A stretch of DNA of 64,000 bases. Origin: Elstera sp043721315. Its GTDB lineage: Bacteria; Pseudomonadota; Alphaproteobacteria; Elsterales; Elsteraceae. The position numbers and the translations under genes are program-made. Below, piece after piece: positions 34,613-42,426 of the stretch (the first letter of the stretch is position 1; each line of letters starts with the position of its first letter). Below the pieces are notes generated by a model. It worked only from the letters and a program-made list of their open reading frames with translations, was not told the DNA's origin and ran no database searches. The DNA lies in assembly GCA_043721315.1 (NCBI GenBank), contig JAYSQZ010000035.1, positions 1-64,000 of the forward strand. Reading direction: 5' to 3'.

Positions 34613-35013
34613 GCCCGCGTCCTTGTCCAAAAGGGATACCAAGCCGGAAATTCATGGCGCAACACGCCGTCCGGGTCTGCAACCAACGGTAAATCGGCCA
34701 CCCGGTCCACCGCTTTCACCGATAAGCGCCCGTAGAGATGCGGAAACAGCACGCCGCGCGAGGGAGAGGCTTCCCATTTCAGCACCCCGCCGCCGTAGTC
34801 GGGCGGTGGCAAGCGATCTAGGATAATCTCCAGAAGCACCAACCCCGCCTCGCCCGCGCGGTGGCGGTCGGCGGAAGCGGTGATCTGCTCGGCGGTAGAG
34901 AAATGCAAAAAGCCGTCGCGGCGATCTTCCGCCGCGCCCGCGTACCAGCCCTCTGCAAGCGCCTGTGTCCAATCGGCCTGGCGTGCCAGGTGATATAGTC
35001 TGTCTGCCGTCAT
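34609..35013 (-). CDS. DUF952 family protein
   Basis: 134 residues from ATG 35013 (MTADRLYHLARQADWTQALAEGWY); the frame to 35262 overlaps another gene and is not used. The DUF952 pattern is clear: DRRDGFLHFSTAEQITASADRHRAGEAGLVLLEI, then LKWEASPSRGVLFPHLYGRL. Family members are small cytoplasmic proteins related to ADP-ribosyltransferase-like folds, function uncertain. It is the first gene of a coupled three-gene unit (DUF952, EAL protein, HAD). Confidence 0.82.
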   Translation of the reverse strand: MTADRLYHLARQADWTQALAEGWYAGAAEDRRDGFLHFSTAEQITASADRHRAGEAGLVLLEIILDRLPPPDYGGGVLKWEASPSRGVLFPHLYGRLSVKAVDRVADLPLVADPDGVLRHEFPAWYPFWTRTRA

Positions 35014-35095
35014 GGCGCGCACCTTACGCGATGCGATGCGCCGCGAAAAGCCGGGAGTGTCGCGCGGCTGAAATATGCGCTTTGCGGCAGTGAGG

Positions 35096-35278
35096 CTATT
35101 CCCCGAGCTTATGACCGTCGAGGCGCTTCGTTTCCAGCGCCTGAACCGCCTCGGTTTTCTGGCGCTCCGCTTTGGTGCGCCCGAAGGCAAGGCGGTTGGC
35201 CTCGGCAGTTTTTGCATCGGCCTCGCGCGCTGCATTCTTCTTAACGCGCTTGAGATTAACAATGTCAGCCGTCATCAA
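35096..35278 (-). CDS. DUF4169 family small protein
   Basis: 60 residues, highly charged, predicted helical: IVNLKRVKKNAAREADAKTAEANRLAFGRTKAERQKTEAVQALETKRLDGHKL. The IVNLKR start, ANRLAFGRTKAE middle and LDGHKL end match DUF4169 proteins of Alphaproteobacteria. Two tandem ATG codons exist at the start (35278, 35275). Function unknown. Divergent from the aminotransferase gene. Confidence 0.8.
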   Translation of the reverse strand: MMTADIVNLKRVKKNAAREADAKTAEANRLAFGRTKAERQKTEAVQALETKRLDGHKLGE

Positions 35279-35336
35279 CGCCCTCTTGCGATGTTTGCGC
35301 GCGGGGTTTCTTTTCTCCGCAAGGGATGATTAGCTT

Positions 35337-36227
35337 ATGGCTAGAAATTCATCAACAGCAGGGGAGCTTTTCGACATCATGCGAACGATTACCTATCTCG
35401 ACGGCACTTGGTCCGAGGGGAATACGCCGCTGATGGGGGCTTGCACGCAGGCCGGCTGGCTGGGGCATAGCGTGTTCGATGGCGCGCGCGCCTTCGGCGG
35501 TTTGATCCCGGACCTCCAGTTGCACTGCGACCGCGTGATCCGCTCGGCCAAAGTTATGGCGATGGAGCCGCCCGTGACCGCAGGCGAAGTCTTCGAGATG
35601 ATGAAGGAGGGTATTCGCCGTTTCCCGCACGGGGCCGAACTCTACATTCGCCCGATGTTTTGGATGGAAGACGGGTTGATGGTGCTGAAACCCGAATCAA
35701 CCCGCTTCGCGCTGGTTATTCAGGAAATTCCGCTACCGCCGGGGGAGAAAGGCTTTTCCGCCACTCTCTCCCACTTCCGCCGCCCATCGCCCGAAACCGC
35801 GCCCACCGCCGCCAAAGCCTCCGGCCTCTACCCGCAAGCCACTCTCGCGCTCCGGGAAGCCATGCAGCGCGGCTTCGAGAATGCCGTGATGTGCGATATT
35901 ATGGGCAATGTCGCCGAATTTACCGGCTCGAACATTCTGCTCGGCCTCAACGGCGACCTCCACACCCCTACGCCGAACGGCAGCCTGCTCAACGGCATCA
36001 CCCGCCAGCGCGTGATTGGGTTGATGCGCGATGCGGGCGTAACCGTGGTTGAACGCGCCATCCGCCCGGAAGACGTGCGCGAGGCCGATGAAATCATCTC
36101 CACCGGCAATTACGCCAAGGTCCAGCACATCAACCGCTATGAGGACCGCGATCTGCAACCAGGGCCGTTGTTCCGCAAAGCGCGGGAGCTGTATTTCAAG
36201 TTTGCAGAAGGGCAGAGGCTGGACTAG
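35337..36227 (+). CDS. Branched-chain amino acid aminotransferase (class IV PLP)
   Basis: 296 residues from ATG 35337. An internal ATG at 35379 (MRTITYLDGTWSEG) matches family N-termini and is also possible; both have weak ribosome sites. Class IV fold: SVFDGARAFGGLIPDLQLHCDRVIRSA, the PLP-lysine region APTAAKASGLYPQATLALREA, VAEFTGSNILL, and NGITRQRVIGLMRDAGV with the cofactor phosphate-binding loop. It transfers amino groups among Ile, Leu, Val and 2-oxoglutarate, or acts as a related D-amino-acid or ADC-lyase-type enzyme. Convergent with lysS, 14 bases apart. Confidence 0.85.
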   Translation: MARNSSTAGELFDIMRTITYLDGTWSEGNTPLMGACTQAGWLGHSVFDGARAFGGLIPDLQLHCDRVIRSAKVMAMEPPVTAGEVFEMMKEGIRRFPHGAELYIRPMFWMEDGLMVLKPESTRFALVIQEIPLPPGEKGFSATLSHFRRPSPETAPTAAKASGLYPQATLALREAMQRGFENAVMCDIMGNVAEFTGSNILLGLNGDLHTPTPNGSLLNGITRQRVIGLMRDAGVTVVERAIRPEDVREADEIISTGNYAKVQHINRYEDRDLQPGPLFRKARELYFKFAEGQRLD

Positions 36228-36241
36228 CGCCCCTGCCTTTA

Positions 36242-37843
36242 TCACGCCGCCAAAAGCTCGCCGCGCAGCGCTTTTTCGATCAGCGCAACGCTATTGTCGC
36301 GCCCATAGAGCGCGATGAACGACCCCATGCGTGGGCCTTGCGGCTGACCCAGCAGCACTTCGTAGAGCGCCTTGAACCATTCCCGCAACTCGGTAAAGCC
36401 GTGGCGTTTGCCGATTTCGAATACGAGGGTTTGAAACGCTTCCGCATCGGCCTCGACCGGGAGCGCTTTCAACTCCTCCGCAAGATCGGTTAGGGCAGCG
36501 CTTTCGGTTTCCGTCGCGGCGCGGAAGGCTTTTGTCGGTGCAACGAAATCGCGGTAATAGGCCCCGGCATACGGGACAAGACGCGCCAGCAGCGGGTTCG
36601 ATTCCGGCGTTGTTCCGGGTGCGTAACGACTGATGAAGCCCCACAGCACCGAGGCATCTTGCGTGCCGACGACGGAGGCCAAGTTCAGCAAAATCCCGAA
36701 CGTCAACGGCACTTTGCCCACGGGCGGCACGCCGCCATGAATGTGCCATGCCGGGTTTTCCGCCTGCTTTTCGGCAGGTTCGGTGATAATCTTATCGAGA
36801 TAGGTTAGATATTCATCAACCGCTTTCGGGATAGAATCAAAATACATCCGCTTCGCCCGGCGCGGCTGCTGATACATGAATAAGGATAGGCTTTCGTCGG
36901 GCGCATAGGTTAGCCAGTCTTCGACAGACAAGCCATTGCCCTTCGACTTCGAGATTTTCTCGCCGTTTTGATCGAGGAAGAGTTCGTAGTTAAACCCTTC
37001 CGGCGGCGTACCACCCAGAGCTTTGACAATCTTGCTGGCGAGTTCGACAGAGGAAATGAGGTCTTTCCCGGCCATTTCGTAATCGACCTCAAGCCCCAGC
37101 CAACGCATCGCCCAATCGGCCTTCCACTGCATCTTGCAGTGACCGCCCGTGACCGGCACCTCCACGAGCGCATCGGTTTCGGGATCACGATAGCTAACGG
37201 TCCCCGCCGCCTCATCCCGCGCCACCATTGGCACTTGCAGCACAATGCCCGTGCGCGGGCAAATCGGCAGAAAAGGGCTATAGGTGGCTTGGCGTTCCGC
37301 GCCCAAGGTTGGCAGAATAACTTTCATCACGGTATCGTAATGATGCAGCATTCTCAGCAAAGTCTCATCGAACGCGCCGGACTTATACATCTGGGTTGCC
37401 GACTTGAACTCGTATTGAAAACCGAACCCATCCAGGAAGGCTTGCAGGCGCGCGTTATTATGCTCGCCAAAGCTCGGGTGCGTGCCGAACGGGTCTGGCA
37501 CCTGCGTCAGCGGCTTGCCGATGAAACCCGCCAGCATCTCGCGGTTCGGCACATTATCCGGCACCTTCCGCAGACCGTCCATATCGTCGGAAAAGCAGAA
37601 CAGCTTCGTTGGAATATCCGAGAGTTGCTCGAAGGCACGGCGGACCATGCTCGTTCGCACCACTTCGCCAAACGTGCCGATATGCGGCAGACCGGACGGG
37701 CCATAGCCGGTTTCAAACAGCACATAGCCTTTTTTTGGTTTCTCAATCTCCCCCTTCTCGCTCCTGGTCCGCGCCAGAAGTTTGCGCGCTTCCTCGAACG
37801 GCCAGGCTTTGGCGGTAAGGGCGATCTCGCGGGGCAGAGACAT
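36242..37843 (-). CDS. lysS: Class I lysyl-tRNA synthetase
   Basis: 533 residues from ATG 37843 (MSLPREIALTAKAWPFEEARKLL); the upstream extension is not family-like. Class I Rossmann signatures: PSGLPHIGTFGEVVRTSMVRRA (HIGH-type) and GEKISKSKGNGLSVEDWL (KMSKS-type). GGHCKMQWKADWAMRWLGLEVDYEMAGKD is the lysine/ATP-pocket region of LysRS-I. It charges tRNA-Lys. The class I form is characteristic of archaea and many Alphaproteobacteria, unlike the class II LysS of E. coli. Monocistronic. Confidence 0.95.
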   Translation of the reverse strand: MSLPREIALTAKAWPFEEARKLLARTRSEKGEIEKPKKGYVLFETGYGPSGLPHIGTFGEVVRTSMVRRAFEQLSDIPTKLFCFSDDMDGLRKVPDNVPNREMLAGFIGKPLTQVPDPFGTHPSFGEHNNARLQAFLDGFGFQYEFKSATQMYKSGAFDETLLRMLHHYDTVMKVILPTLGAERQATYSPFLPICPRTGIVLQVPMVARDEAAGTVSYRDPETDALVEVPVTGGHCKMQWKADWAMRWLGLEVDYEMAGKDLISSVELASKIVKALGGTPPEGFNYELFLDQNGEKISKSKGNGLSVEDWLTYAPDESLSLFMYQQPRRAKRMYFDSIPKAVDEYLTYLDKIITEPAEKQAENPAWHIHGGVPPVGKVPLTFGILLNLASVVGTQDASVLWGFISRYAPGTTPESNPLLARLVPYAGAYYRDFVAPTKAFRAATETESAALTDLAEELKALPVEADAEAFQTLVFEIGKRHGFTELREWFKALYEVLLGQPQGPRMGSFIALYGRDNSVALIEKALRGELLAA

Positions 37844-38007
37844 TTTCAAACACTCGTTGTTAATCAAGACACCAGCCAAAATCAGCCGATCCGCTGTGCT
37901 AGACGGTTGCGCGGGGAAGGTCAACCGCCGCCCCGTGGAGAAAGGATTGCGCCGCCCGCCTTGCCCCGCTAGGGTCGCGTCAGTTCCACAAAGGTTCCGC
38001 TTTCGAG

Positions 38008-40719
38008 ATGAAACCCGCCCCCGCCCTACTGCTGCCCAACGCCCCGCTGCTCGCGGTGGGTTTGCGCCGGGCTGTGCTGGTCAGCGCCGATGGGGAGATT
38101 GAGGAAGGCAGCCTGCCGCACATCGCCCTGCTGCTGTCGCCCGACGATCCGCCTTATCTGTGCCATGCGCCTGCGCTCTCGAAGCGTTTAGAAATTCCCG
38201 GCCTGTGGGGCTATGACCTATTGGAGCTTTTCGCCCTCGTCCGCCCCGCCACTTTCTGCGTACCCACCCCGCGCGGCTTGGCTCAAGCGCTCGATTTACC
38301 AATCCCGAAAGACCTCACGGACGAGGCGATGATCCTGCGCGATGCTGCCGCTCTGCTGCTGGCAGAACTATCGGACGCGCGCGATGCCGAAACCCTGGCG
38401 ATCCTTCAGCCAATGGCGGCGGGCGGCTGGGCCTGGGGCCGCTTTGCCGAACAGGCGCTTGCGGGCGTCACTGCCGGGCGGCGCGGCCTTGCCGTGTGGC
38501 GCGCGCTGCCCGAAATCCCCGATCATCCCGCCGATGGCCCGCCCGGCCAACAGCCGGTTCACGCCCAAGAAGCGCGCTGGCAACTGGCGTCTCTCTTAGG
38601 CGATCACGCCGAAAGCCGCCCTAGCCAAGCTGATTACGCTTCCGCAACGGCCCTTGCCTTCCAGCCGCGCCAGCAAGAAGATCAGCCCCATATCGTACTG
38701 GCGGAAGCTGGCACCGGCGTGGGCAAAACCTTGGGCTACCTTGCCTCTGCCAGCGTTTGGGCGCGGAAAAACGGCGGCACGGTGTGGGTTTCAACTTACA
38801 CCCGCAACTTGCAGCATCAAATTGATCAAGAGTTGGATCGGCTTTACCCTGATCCGGTCGATAAGGCCCTGAAAGCCGTGGTCCGTAAGGGCCGGGAAAA
38901 CTACCTCTGCCTGCTGAACCTTGAAGAGAACACCCAAATCGCCAGCACCCGCCCGTCGGAAGCCGTTGGCGTTGGCCTTATGGCGCGCTGGGTGCTGGCG
39001 ACGCGCGACGGTGATCTGTCCGGCGGTGATTTCCCCGGCTGGCTCCCCGAACTTCTAGGCCGCGCCCGCACGTTGGGATTGGCCGACCGGCGCGGCGAGT
39101 GCATCTTTGCCGCCTGCCCCCATTTCAACCGCTGCTTTGTAGAACGCTCGATCCGCCGGGCCAAGCGCGCCGAAATCGTTATCGCCAATCACGCGCTCGT
39201 CATGGTGCAATCGGCTTTGGGCGGCGGCGACGATGGCTCGGTGCCAAGCCGCCTTGTGTTCGACGAAGGCCACCACCTGTTCGATGCTGCCGACAGCGCC
39301 TTTTCCGCCCATCTCTCCGGCCTTGAAGGCCAAGAAATGCGCCGCTGGCTGCTGGGGGCCGAAGGCTCCAGCCGCAGCCGGGCGCGCGGGTTGCGACGCC
39401 GGATTGAAGAGCTTTTATCGGACGAAGGGATGCTCAACACGCTCGGCCTGCTCATCCGCGCCGCCCATTCCCTGCCCGGCGACGGCTGGCAAAACCGCTT
39501 GATCGACGATGCCCCCAGCGGTGCCATCGAAGCCTTCCTATCGGCCCTGCGCCGCCAAGTGCTCGCCCGCCAGACCGAGACGGATCGCGGCTATAGCCTG
39601 GAAGCCGACGCCTACCCCGCCAACGACGACCTGTTGCCGCTCGCCGACGACGCCCGCAGCGCGCTCATCGCCCTGCGCGAACCCGGCCTAACCCTCAAAA
39701 AGCGCCTCGCCGACCGGCTGGTGGACGAGGCCGAGGATATGGAAACGGAAGTCCGCCTGCGGATCGAAGCCGCCGTTCGCACGCTCGATCGCCGTCTGAT
39801 CCTGCCGCTGGCAGGCTGGATTGCCATGCTCGAAGCCCTGCGTGCAGAGCCAAGTGAAGAGTTCGTCGATTGGTTCGGTATCGACCGCCAAGACGGCCAA
39901 GAAACCGATATCGGAATGCACCGCCACTGGCGTGACCCCAGCAAACCCTTCGCCCGCACCGTCGCAGAAGGCGCGCACGGCATTATCGTGACCTCCGCCA
40001 CCCTCACCGATTCCACCGGCGACCCCGAAGCCGACTGGCGCGCTGCCGAACGCCGCATCGGCCTGCCCTGGATCACCGCCACCGCCACCCGCGCGCAACT
40101 CCCCTCGCCCTATGATTACGCCGCCCAAACCCGCGTGCTGATCGTAACAGACGTGCGCCGCGACGACCTGGACCAAGTGGCCGCCGCCTACCGCGCCCTG
40201 TTCCTGGCCGCAGGCGGCGGCGCACTCGGCCTCTTCACCGCCATCTCGCGCCTGCGTGCCGTTCACGCCCGCATCGCCGGACCCCTGGAAGATGCCGACA
40301 TCCCCCTGCTCGCCCAGCACGTCGATGGCATGGAAACCGCCAGCCTTATCGACATCTTCCGCGCCGAAGAAAACGCCTGCCTGCTCGGTACCGACGCGGT
40401 GCGCGACGGTGTGGACGTGCCAGGCCGCTCCCTCCGCCTCATCGTCTTCGACCGCATCCCCTGGCCCCGCCCCGATATTCTCCATAGAGCGCGGCGCGAA
40501 GCCTTCGGCGGCTGGAACTGGGACCGGAGATTGGTGCGCCTCAAGCTAAAGCAAGCCTTCGGCCGCCTCGTTCGCCGCGCCGACGATACCGGCGTGTTCG
40601 TGCTGCTGGAGCCGATGCCGTCGGATTTTCGTTCGGCCTTCCCGCCGGGGGTGGAGGTGAAGCGCGTTGGATTGGCGGAAGCGGTGCGGGAAGTGGGGGG
40701 ATTTTTGGGGAAGGGGTGA
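38008..40719 (+). CDS. DinG/XPD-family iron-sulfur DNA helicase
   Basis: 903 residues. The N-terminal 200 residues are less conserved. Walker A AEAGTGVGKT lies at 232-241, the Fe-S cluster cysteines at about 301, 365, 370 and 376 (YLCLLN and GECIFAACPHFNRC), and Walker B DEGHH at 419-423. C-terminal helicase motifs include IIVTSATLTDSTGDPEADW, GLFTAIS and LKQAFGRLVRRADDTGVFVLLEP. Such helicases unwind damaged DNA and R-loops 5'-3'. The last 44 codons and downstream repeat are present a second time at 41258-41455, a sign of an insertion or recombination at its 3' end. Base composition is very GC-rich. Confidence 0.88.
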   Translation: MKPAPALLLPNAPLLAVGLRRAVLVSADGEIEEGSLPHIALLLSPDDPPYLCHAPALSKRLEIPGLWGYDLLELFALVRPATFCVPTPRGLAQALDLPIPKDLTDEAMILRDAAALLLAELSDARDAETLAILQPMAAGGWAWGRFAEQALAGVTAGRRGLAVWRALPEIPDHPADGPPGQQPVHAQEARWQLASLLGDHAESRPSQADYASATALAFQPRQQEDQPHIVLAEAGTGVGKTLGYLASASVWARKNGGTVWVSTYTRNLQHQIDQELDRLYPDPVDKALKAVVRKGRENYLCLLNLEENTQIASTRPSEAVGVGLMARWVLATRDGDLSGGDFPGWLPELLGRARTLGLADRRGECIFAACPHFNRCFVERSIRRAKRAEIVIANHALVMVQSALGGGDDGSVPSRLVFDEGHHLFDAADSAFSAHLSGLEGQEMRRWLLGAEGSSRSRARGLRRRIEELLSDEGMLNTLGLLIRAAHSLPGDGWQNRLIDDAPSGAIEAFLSALRRQVLARQTETDRGYSLEADAYPANDDLLPLADDARSALIALREPGLTLKKRLADRLVDEAEDMETEVRLRIEAAVRTLDRRLILPLAGWIAMLEALRAEPSEEFVDWFGIDRQDGQETDIGMHRHWRDPSKPFARTVAEGAHGIIVTSATLTDSTGDPEADWRAAERRIGLPWITATATRAQLPSPYDYAAQTRVLIVTDVRRDDLDQVAAAYRALFLAAGGGALGLFTAISRLRAVHARIAGPLEDADIPLLAQHVDGMETASLIDIFRAEENACLLGTDAVRDGVDVPGRSLRLIVFDRIPWPRPDILHRARREAFGGWNWDRRLVRLKLKQAFGRLVRRADDTGVFVLLEPMPSDFRSAFPPGVEVKRVGLAEAVREVGGFLGKG

Positions 40720-40793
40720 GCCGTCTTAGGAGCTTCGTCTCGGGGCGCTGCCCCGAAGCCCACCAGGAGCCGGGCGGCTCCTGGACCTGGCTG
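40584..40793 (+). repeat. Direct repeat copy 1: helicase 3' end plus downstream hairpins
   Basis: The segment matches 41258-41455, an offset of about 674 bases. It covers the last 44 codons of the helicase, its stop and a two-hairpin repeat. Identity is very high with a handful of mostly synonymous differences and one indel region just after the stop. The two copies bracket the antitoxin genes at 40797-41190. Confidence 0.85.
40742..40784. repeat. Two-hairpin intergenic repeat, copy A
   Basis: Hairpin 1 is GGGGC-GCT-GCCCC (40742-40754). After a ten-base spacer, hairpin 2 has arms CCAGGAGCCG and CGGCTCCTGG (40763-40784). The same architecture recurs at 41406-41447, 44769-44814 and 44887-44936. 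Immediately after a stop codon it could also terminate transcription. Confidence 0.7.
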
Positions 40794-40796
40794 GGG

Positions 40797-40958
40797 TTAG
40801 GCGTGGGGATCGTTCGGGTTGTCGTCGCGTTGAGCCTGAGGCAGCGGCACCGCGCCAGCGCCCTCAATTTCGGCAATCAGACCCTCAACGCGCGCCTCAA
40901 TCTCCTCCCGCCGGGCTTGTGGGAGCGCCTGTAAAACTTCATCCAGCGTGCGGCCCAT
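40797..40958 (-). CDS. Short antitoxin-like fragment
   Basis: 53 residues from ATG 40958. MGRTLDEVLQALPQARREEIEARVEGLIAEIEG resembles the N-terminal lead-in of XRE-type (HigA-like) antitoxins (pattern TLDEVxxxLPxxRRxxIExRxxxLIxE). The DNA-binding domain that would follow is absent, and the tail runs into low-complexity sequence. It overlaps the end of parD by 20 bases and occupies the place where a ParE toxin would be expected. Either a decayed gene or a tiny partner protein. Confidence 0.5.
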   Translation of the reverse strand: MGRTLDEVLQALPQARREEIEARVEGLIAEIEGAGAVPLPQAQRDDNPNDPHA

Positions 40959-41190
40959 CTTCCGATACCCTCTGTAGAAACGCCTCAAAATCAAGCTCAA
41001 CGGGCGGACCACTCGCCTCGCCTTCAGCCAGCGCGGCGCGGAGGGCGGTGAGTTTGGCTTCTCGCTCCTCCGACCGCTGCAATCCCGCGCAAACGGCGTC
41101 CGACGCACTGCCATAGCGCCCTTGGGCGACTTGGGATTCGATAAAACCGGCGAAATGATCGCCCAAGCTGACGGAGGTGTTTTTGGACAT
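40939..41190 (-). CDS. ParD-family antitoxin without adjacent ParE
   Basis: 83 residues from ATG 41190 (MSKNTSVSLGDHFAGFIESQVAQGRYGSASDAVCAGLQ), a full-length ribbon-helix-helix ParD antitoxin with the toxin-binding C-terminal region EASGPPVELDFEAFLQRVSEDG. The start at 41223 is rejected in favour of this family-like one. A perfect dyad at 41218-41232 just upstream is a likely self-operator. No parE lies downstream; the 3' end overlaps a short antitoxin-like frame instead. It is enclosed by the two helicase 3'-end repeats, so it probably arrived with, or was stranded by, a recombination event. Confidence 0.8.
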   Translation of the reverse strand: MSKNTSVSLGDHFAGFIESQVAQGRYGSASDAVCAGLQRSEEREAKLTALRAALAEGEASGPPVELDFEAFLQRVSEDGPHAG

Positions 41191-41217
41191 GGCGGTATCC
41201 TCTTGCTGCGGCAAGAA

Positions 41218-41232
41218 TACCAAGTCTTGGTA
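41218..41232. promoter_or_regulatory. Candidate ParD autoregulatory operator
   Basis: TACCAAG-T-CTTGGTA is a perfect 7-bp dyad with one central base, 27 bases upstream of the parD start. Antitoxins of this type commonly repress their own promoters through such dyads. Confidence 0.55.
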
Positions 41233-41257
41233 CTTAATTCAAAGACTGAAGTGTCGG

Positions 41258-41455
41258 CGATACCGGCGTGTTCGTACTGCTGGAGCCGATGCCGTCGGAC
41301 TTCCGCTCCGCGTTCCCGCCGGGGGTGGAGGTGAAGCGGGTTGGATTGGCGGAAGCGGTGCGGGAAGTGGGGGGATTTTTGGGGCGGGGATAGGCTGTTA
41401 TTTCAGGGCTTCGCCCCGAACCCCACCAGGAGCCGGGCGGCTCCTGGACCTGGCT
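41258..41455 (+). pseudogene. Direct repeat copy 2: detached helicase 3' end plus hairpins
   Basis: Encodes, in frame, DTGVFVLLEPMPSDFRSAF and the remaining C-terminal residues of the DinG-type helicase, then a TAG stop, with nothing upstream to express it. Against copy 1 most changes are synonymous (for example GTG to GTA, GATTTT to GACTTC, CGTTCG to CGCTCC), with one Lys to Arg near the end. That pattern fits descent from a functional gene of a related strain rather than decay in place. The two-hairpin repeat copy B is at 41406-41447. Confidence 0.85.
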
Positions 41456-41486
41456 GTATATCTTTACCATTTATCTTTTAGAATTA

Positions 41487-42359
41487 TTAAGATACTTTCC
41501 TATCAGATAACCTCTCCATCAGTATAGAAGGAAGTTGAAGATCATCTGAAGCTATTAACACCTCTGTACCCACCCTCTTTACTTGCAGTGAATATTTTAT
41601 ATCAAATTCACATTGACGCTTCGATGAATACAAAACGCGAATCTCTGGGGTGTTATCATAAGTGACAATCCAGGGGCGCTCCAGCGACATAACAGTATTC
41701 GCCAGATATACATGATCTTCATGCTTATAAAAGCTGGTATACAGTTCAGAACCTTTTTTATAGTATGGTGGATCAATACAAAAAAAGGCGTTCTCTAAAA
41801 AACCGTCTTCAATTTTTATTAAAAATTCTTGCGCGTCCATATTATATAAATGTATCCTATCCCGATATTTACTTATTCGTTGAATACGGCGACATAAATC
41901 TTCTTTATTATACCTACAATCTATTTTGTATTTTCCCATTTGTGAGTAACCACCTATTATCCCAGCACCCGATATGATGCCGGAACGATTAGTGCGATTC
42001 AGAAAAAACGTCGAGAAGCCTACACTCAGAGTGTCATGCAACTCTGGTTGTAGATGAATTCTCTTTTGAGTCCGCCACTCTTCCACAGTAACGTCAGTAT
42101 TGTTTATCTTTTCAATTAACTCACCCGGCATGTCGAGAACAGATTTCCAAAATGACCAAATTGACAGATCAATGTCATTAATATGGATATCTGCAACATG
42201 CCCACCATACAACAGCGCTAGCGCGAGTCCGCATCCCCCTGCGAATGGTTCCGCATACTGCCCACGTTCCAGCCCGTTAAGCCTCAATATGTTTGAGGTC
42301 AATTCCAATAAGCATAGTTTGCCGCCTGGATAGCGGAGCGGCGAAGTTGGAGAAGCCAT
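41487..42359 (-). CDS. D12-class DNA adenine N6-methyltransferase (Dam-like)
   Basis: 290 residues from ATG 42359; a GTG two codons upstream is an alternative. Family motifs: LRYPGGK at 8-14, the AdoMet-binding EPFAGGCGLALALL around 37-50, NRTNRSGI at 121-128 and catalytic DPPY at 196-199, in the order of the Dam/D12 (alpha) class. It should methylate adenine in a short site, not identifiable here. Codon use is far more AT-rich than the backbone. It is the second gene of a two-gene unit, 67 bases after the ParB-like gene. No restriction endonuclease of known type is adjacent, so the partner gene may supply the effector. Confidence 0.88.
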   Translation of the reverse strand: MASPTSPLRYPGGKLCLLELTSNILRLNGLERGQYAEPFAGGCGLALALLYGGHVADIHINDIDLSIWSFWKSVLDMPGELIEKINNTDVTVEEWRTQKRIHLQPELHDTLSVGFSTFFLNRTNRSGIISGAGIIGGYSQMGKYKIDCRYNKEDLCRRIQRISKYRDRIHLYNMDAQEFLIKIEDGFLENAFFCIDPPYYKKGSELYTSFYKHEDHVYLANTVMSLERPWIVTYDNTPEIRVLYSSKRQCEFDIKYSLQVKRVGTEVLIASDDLQLPSILMERLSDRKVS

Positions 42360-42426
42360 AAGCACTGCCCATTATCTTGAACACATTGAACAACTTATCA
42401 ACGTCCAGCGGTTACCAACAGTGGAA

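Noticed and set aside
35075..35329. Plus-strand open frame opposite the DUF4169 gene
   Set aside because: It is the complement of a well-matched small protein gene and has low-complexity hydrophobic content.
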